Both the position numbers and the translations under genes were made by a program. Shown here one piece after another: positions 63,664-64,000 of a stretch of DNA of 64,000 nt. Within the stretch, counting starts at the first letter, position 1. Each line of letters opens with the position of its first letter. The stretch comes from Mycobacterium sp. 852002-10029_SCH5224772 (GTDB taxonomy: Bacteria > Actinomycetota > Actinomycetes > Mycobacteriales > Mycobacteriaceae). The stretch covers positions 26,523 through 90,522 of the forward strand of contig NZ_LZHT01000091.1 of assembly GCF_001667315.1 (NCBI RefSeq). The letters are read 5' to 3'. The notes under the pieces are model-generated. The model was not told where the DNA came from. It saw only the letters and a program-made list of their open reading frames with translations, and ran no database searches.

Positions 63664-64000
63664 CTAGGCCCGCGCGGGCTCGGGCCTGGGGGCCGCGAGC
63701 AGGGCGACATCGTCGTAGCGCTGGTGCACGTACGGCAACAGCCACTCCTGCGGCACCCGCGCCGCGATCCGCCCCACCTGGACGGTGCGCCGGCGACACC
63801 AGGTGATCGACCTGATCTGCCGAATGACGATGTCGGCCACCGGATCCAACGGCGACTCCCCCAACTCGAGGGAGCCGTCGATGTGCTCCAGCACCTCGTA
63901 GTGCCGGTGGTACTCGCCGTAGACCAGGTGGGGGTCGGTGAGGCCGCCGCCGTCGGGGGCGCGCAGGAACTTGAAGTAGAACTCGGTGTTCACCTGGTCG
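63664..64000 (-). CDS. Acetoacetate-decarboxylase-like protein (3' part; 5' end outside window)
   Basis: The frame continues past the right edge (Asp-Gln precede the GTG at 63993), so only the C-terminal ~110 residues are seen. NTEFYFKFLRAPDGGGLTDP, then a strand-rich part (GSLELGESPLDPVADIVIRQ) fits the C-terminal half of the acetoacetate decarboxylase fold. First gene of the operon with the two amidohydrolases. Assignment is moderate because the catalytic lysine region is not in view. Confidence 0.55.
   Translation of the reverse strand, partial: DQVNTEFYFKFLRAPDGGGLTDPHLVYGEYHRHYEVLEHIDGSLELGESPLDPVADIVIRQIRSITWCRRRTVQVGRIAARVPQEWLLPYVHQRYDDVALLAAPRPEPARA

Overview
The window looks like a chromosome segment of a slow-growing Mycobacterium. 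It is GC-rich and carries mycobacterial hallmarks: DUF732 exported proteins, FadD/EchA lipid enzymes, a PPOX/F420-type flavin protein, amidohydrolase_2 paralogues and a YbdK-type ligase. Ordinary chromosome lies at both ends (about 1-9,600 and 59,300-64,000). The middle is accessory DNA built around a four-gene tRNA cluster (Val-CAC, Gly-GCC, Cys-GCA, Val-GAC; 22,766-23,284).

Two integrative elements sit back to back on that cluster. Island 1 (about 9,640-22,790) ends in the 3' part of tRNA-Val(CAC) and carries its own tyrosine integrase, an excisionase-like HTH gene, a RepA-like ATPase, a chain of small ATGA-coupled genes, one tail-fibre-like protein, a putative nuclease-Schlafen protein, and a leftward set of small secreted or HTH proteins. 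Island 2 (about 23,262-55,149) ends in the 3' part of tRNA-Val(GAC), with a 25-bp perfect repeat at each end and an integrase, HTH gene and ATPase at its right end. Neither island has capsid, terminase or lysis genes, so both look like satellites or genomic islands, not prophages.

Island 2 is a layered defence island. Its backbone holds a MmeI-like DNA methyltransferase/restriction gene, a serine recombinase with a res-like region, a PIN-domain protein, a SHOCT-domain protein and a Sir2-HerA pair. A second mobile element of about 17.76 kb (26,222-43,988) has jumped into the methyltransferase gene exactly at the codons for its AdoMet-binding motif I (D-P-A-C-G-C-G-N-F), splitting it into a 353-residue N-terminal piece and a 537-residue C-terminal piece 17.8 kb apart. 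The inserted element is Tn554-like: imperfect terminal inverted repeats, three consecutive tyrosine recombinases and a small DUF6262/TnpC-like protein, all overlapping by four bases. Its cargo is a six-gene operon: HTH regulator, PLD/SNF2 helicase, DUF4391 protein, type III Mod methyltransferase, type III Res nuclease-helicase, and an RloC/PrrC-like ATPase with a CxxC hook. This transposon-borne expanded type III system, nested in another R-M gene inside a tRNA island, is the most striking thing in the window.

The stretch 55,150-59,200 is a graveyard: a DUF2510/zinc-ribbon protein, an HNH-like gene fused to the head of a secreted protein and then frameshifted, a truncated DUF2971 gene, a multiply frameshifted DUF6308-like pseudogene and a DUF732 gene, bracketed by imperfect 33-bp direct repeats. 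Right of it the chromosome resumes with a PPOX protein, small secreted and membrane proteins, and a leftward operon of an acetoacetate-decarboxylase-like protein plus two amidohydrolases. All function calls are from reading motifs; no database search was possible.
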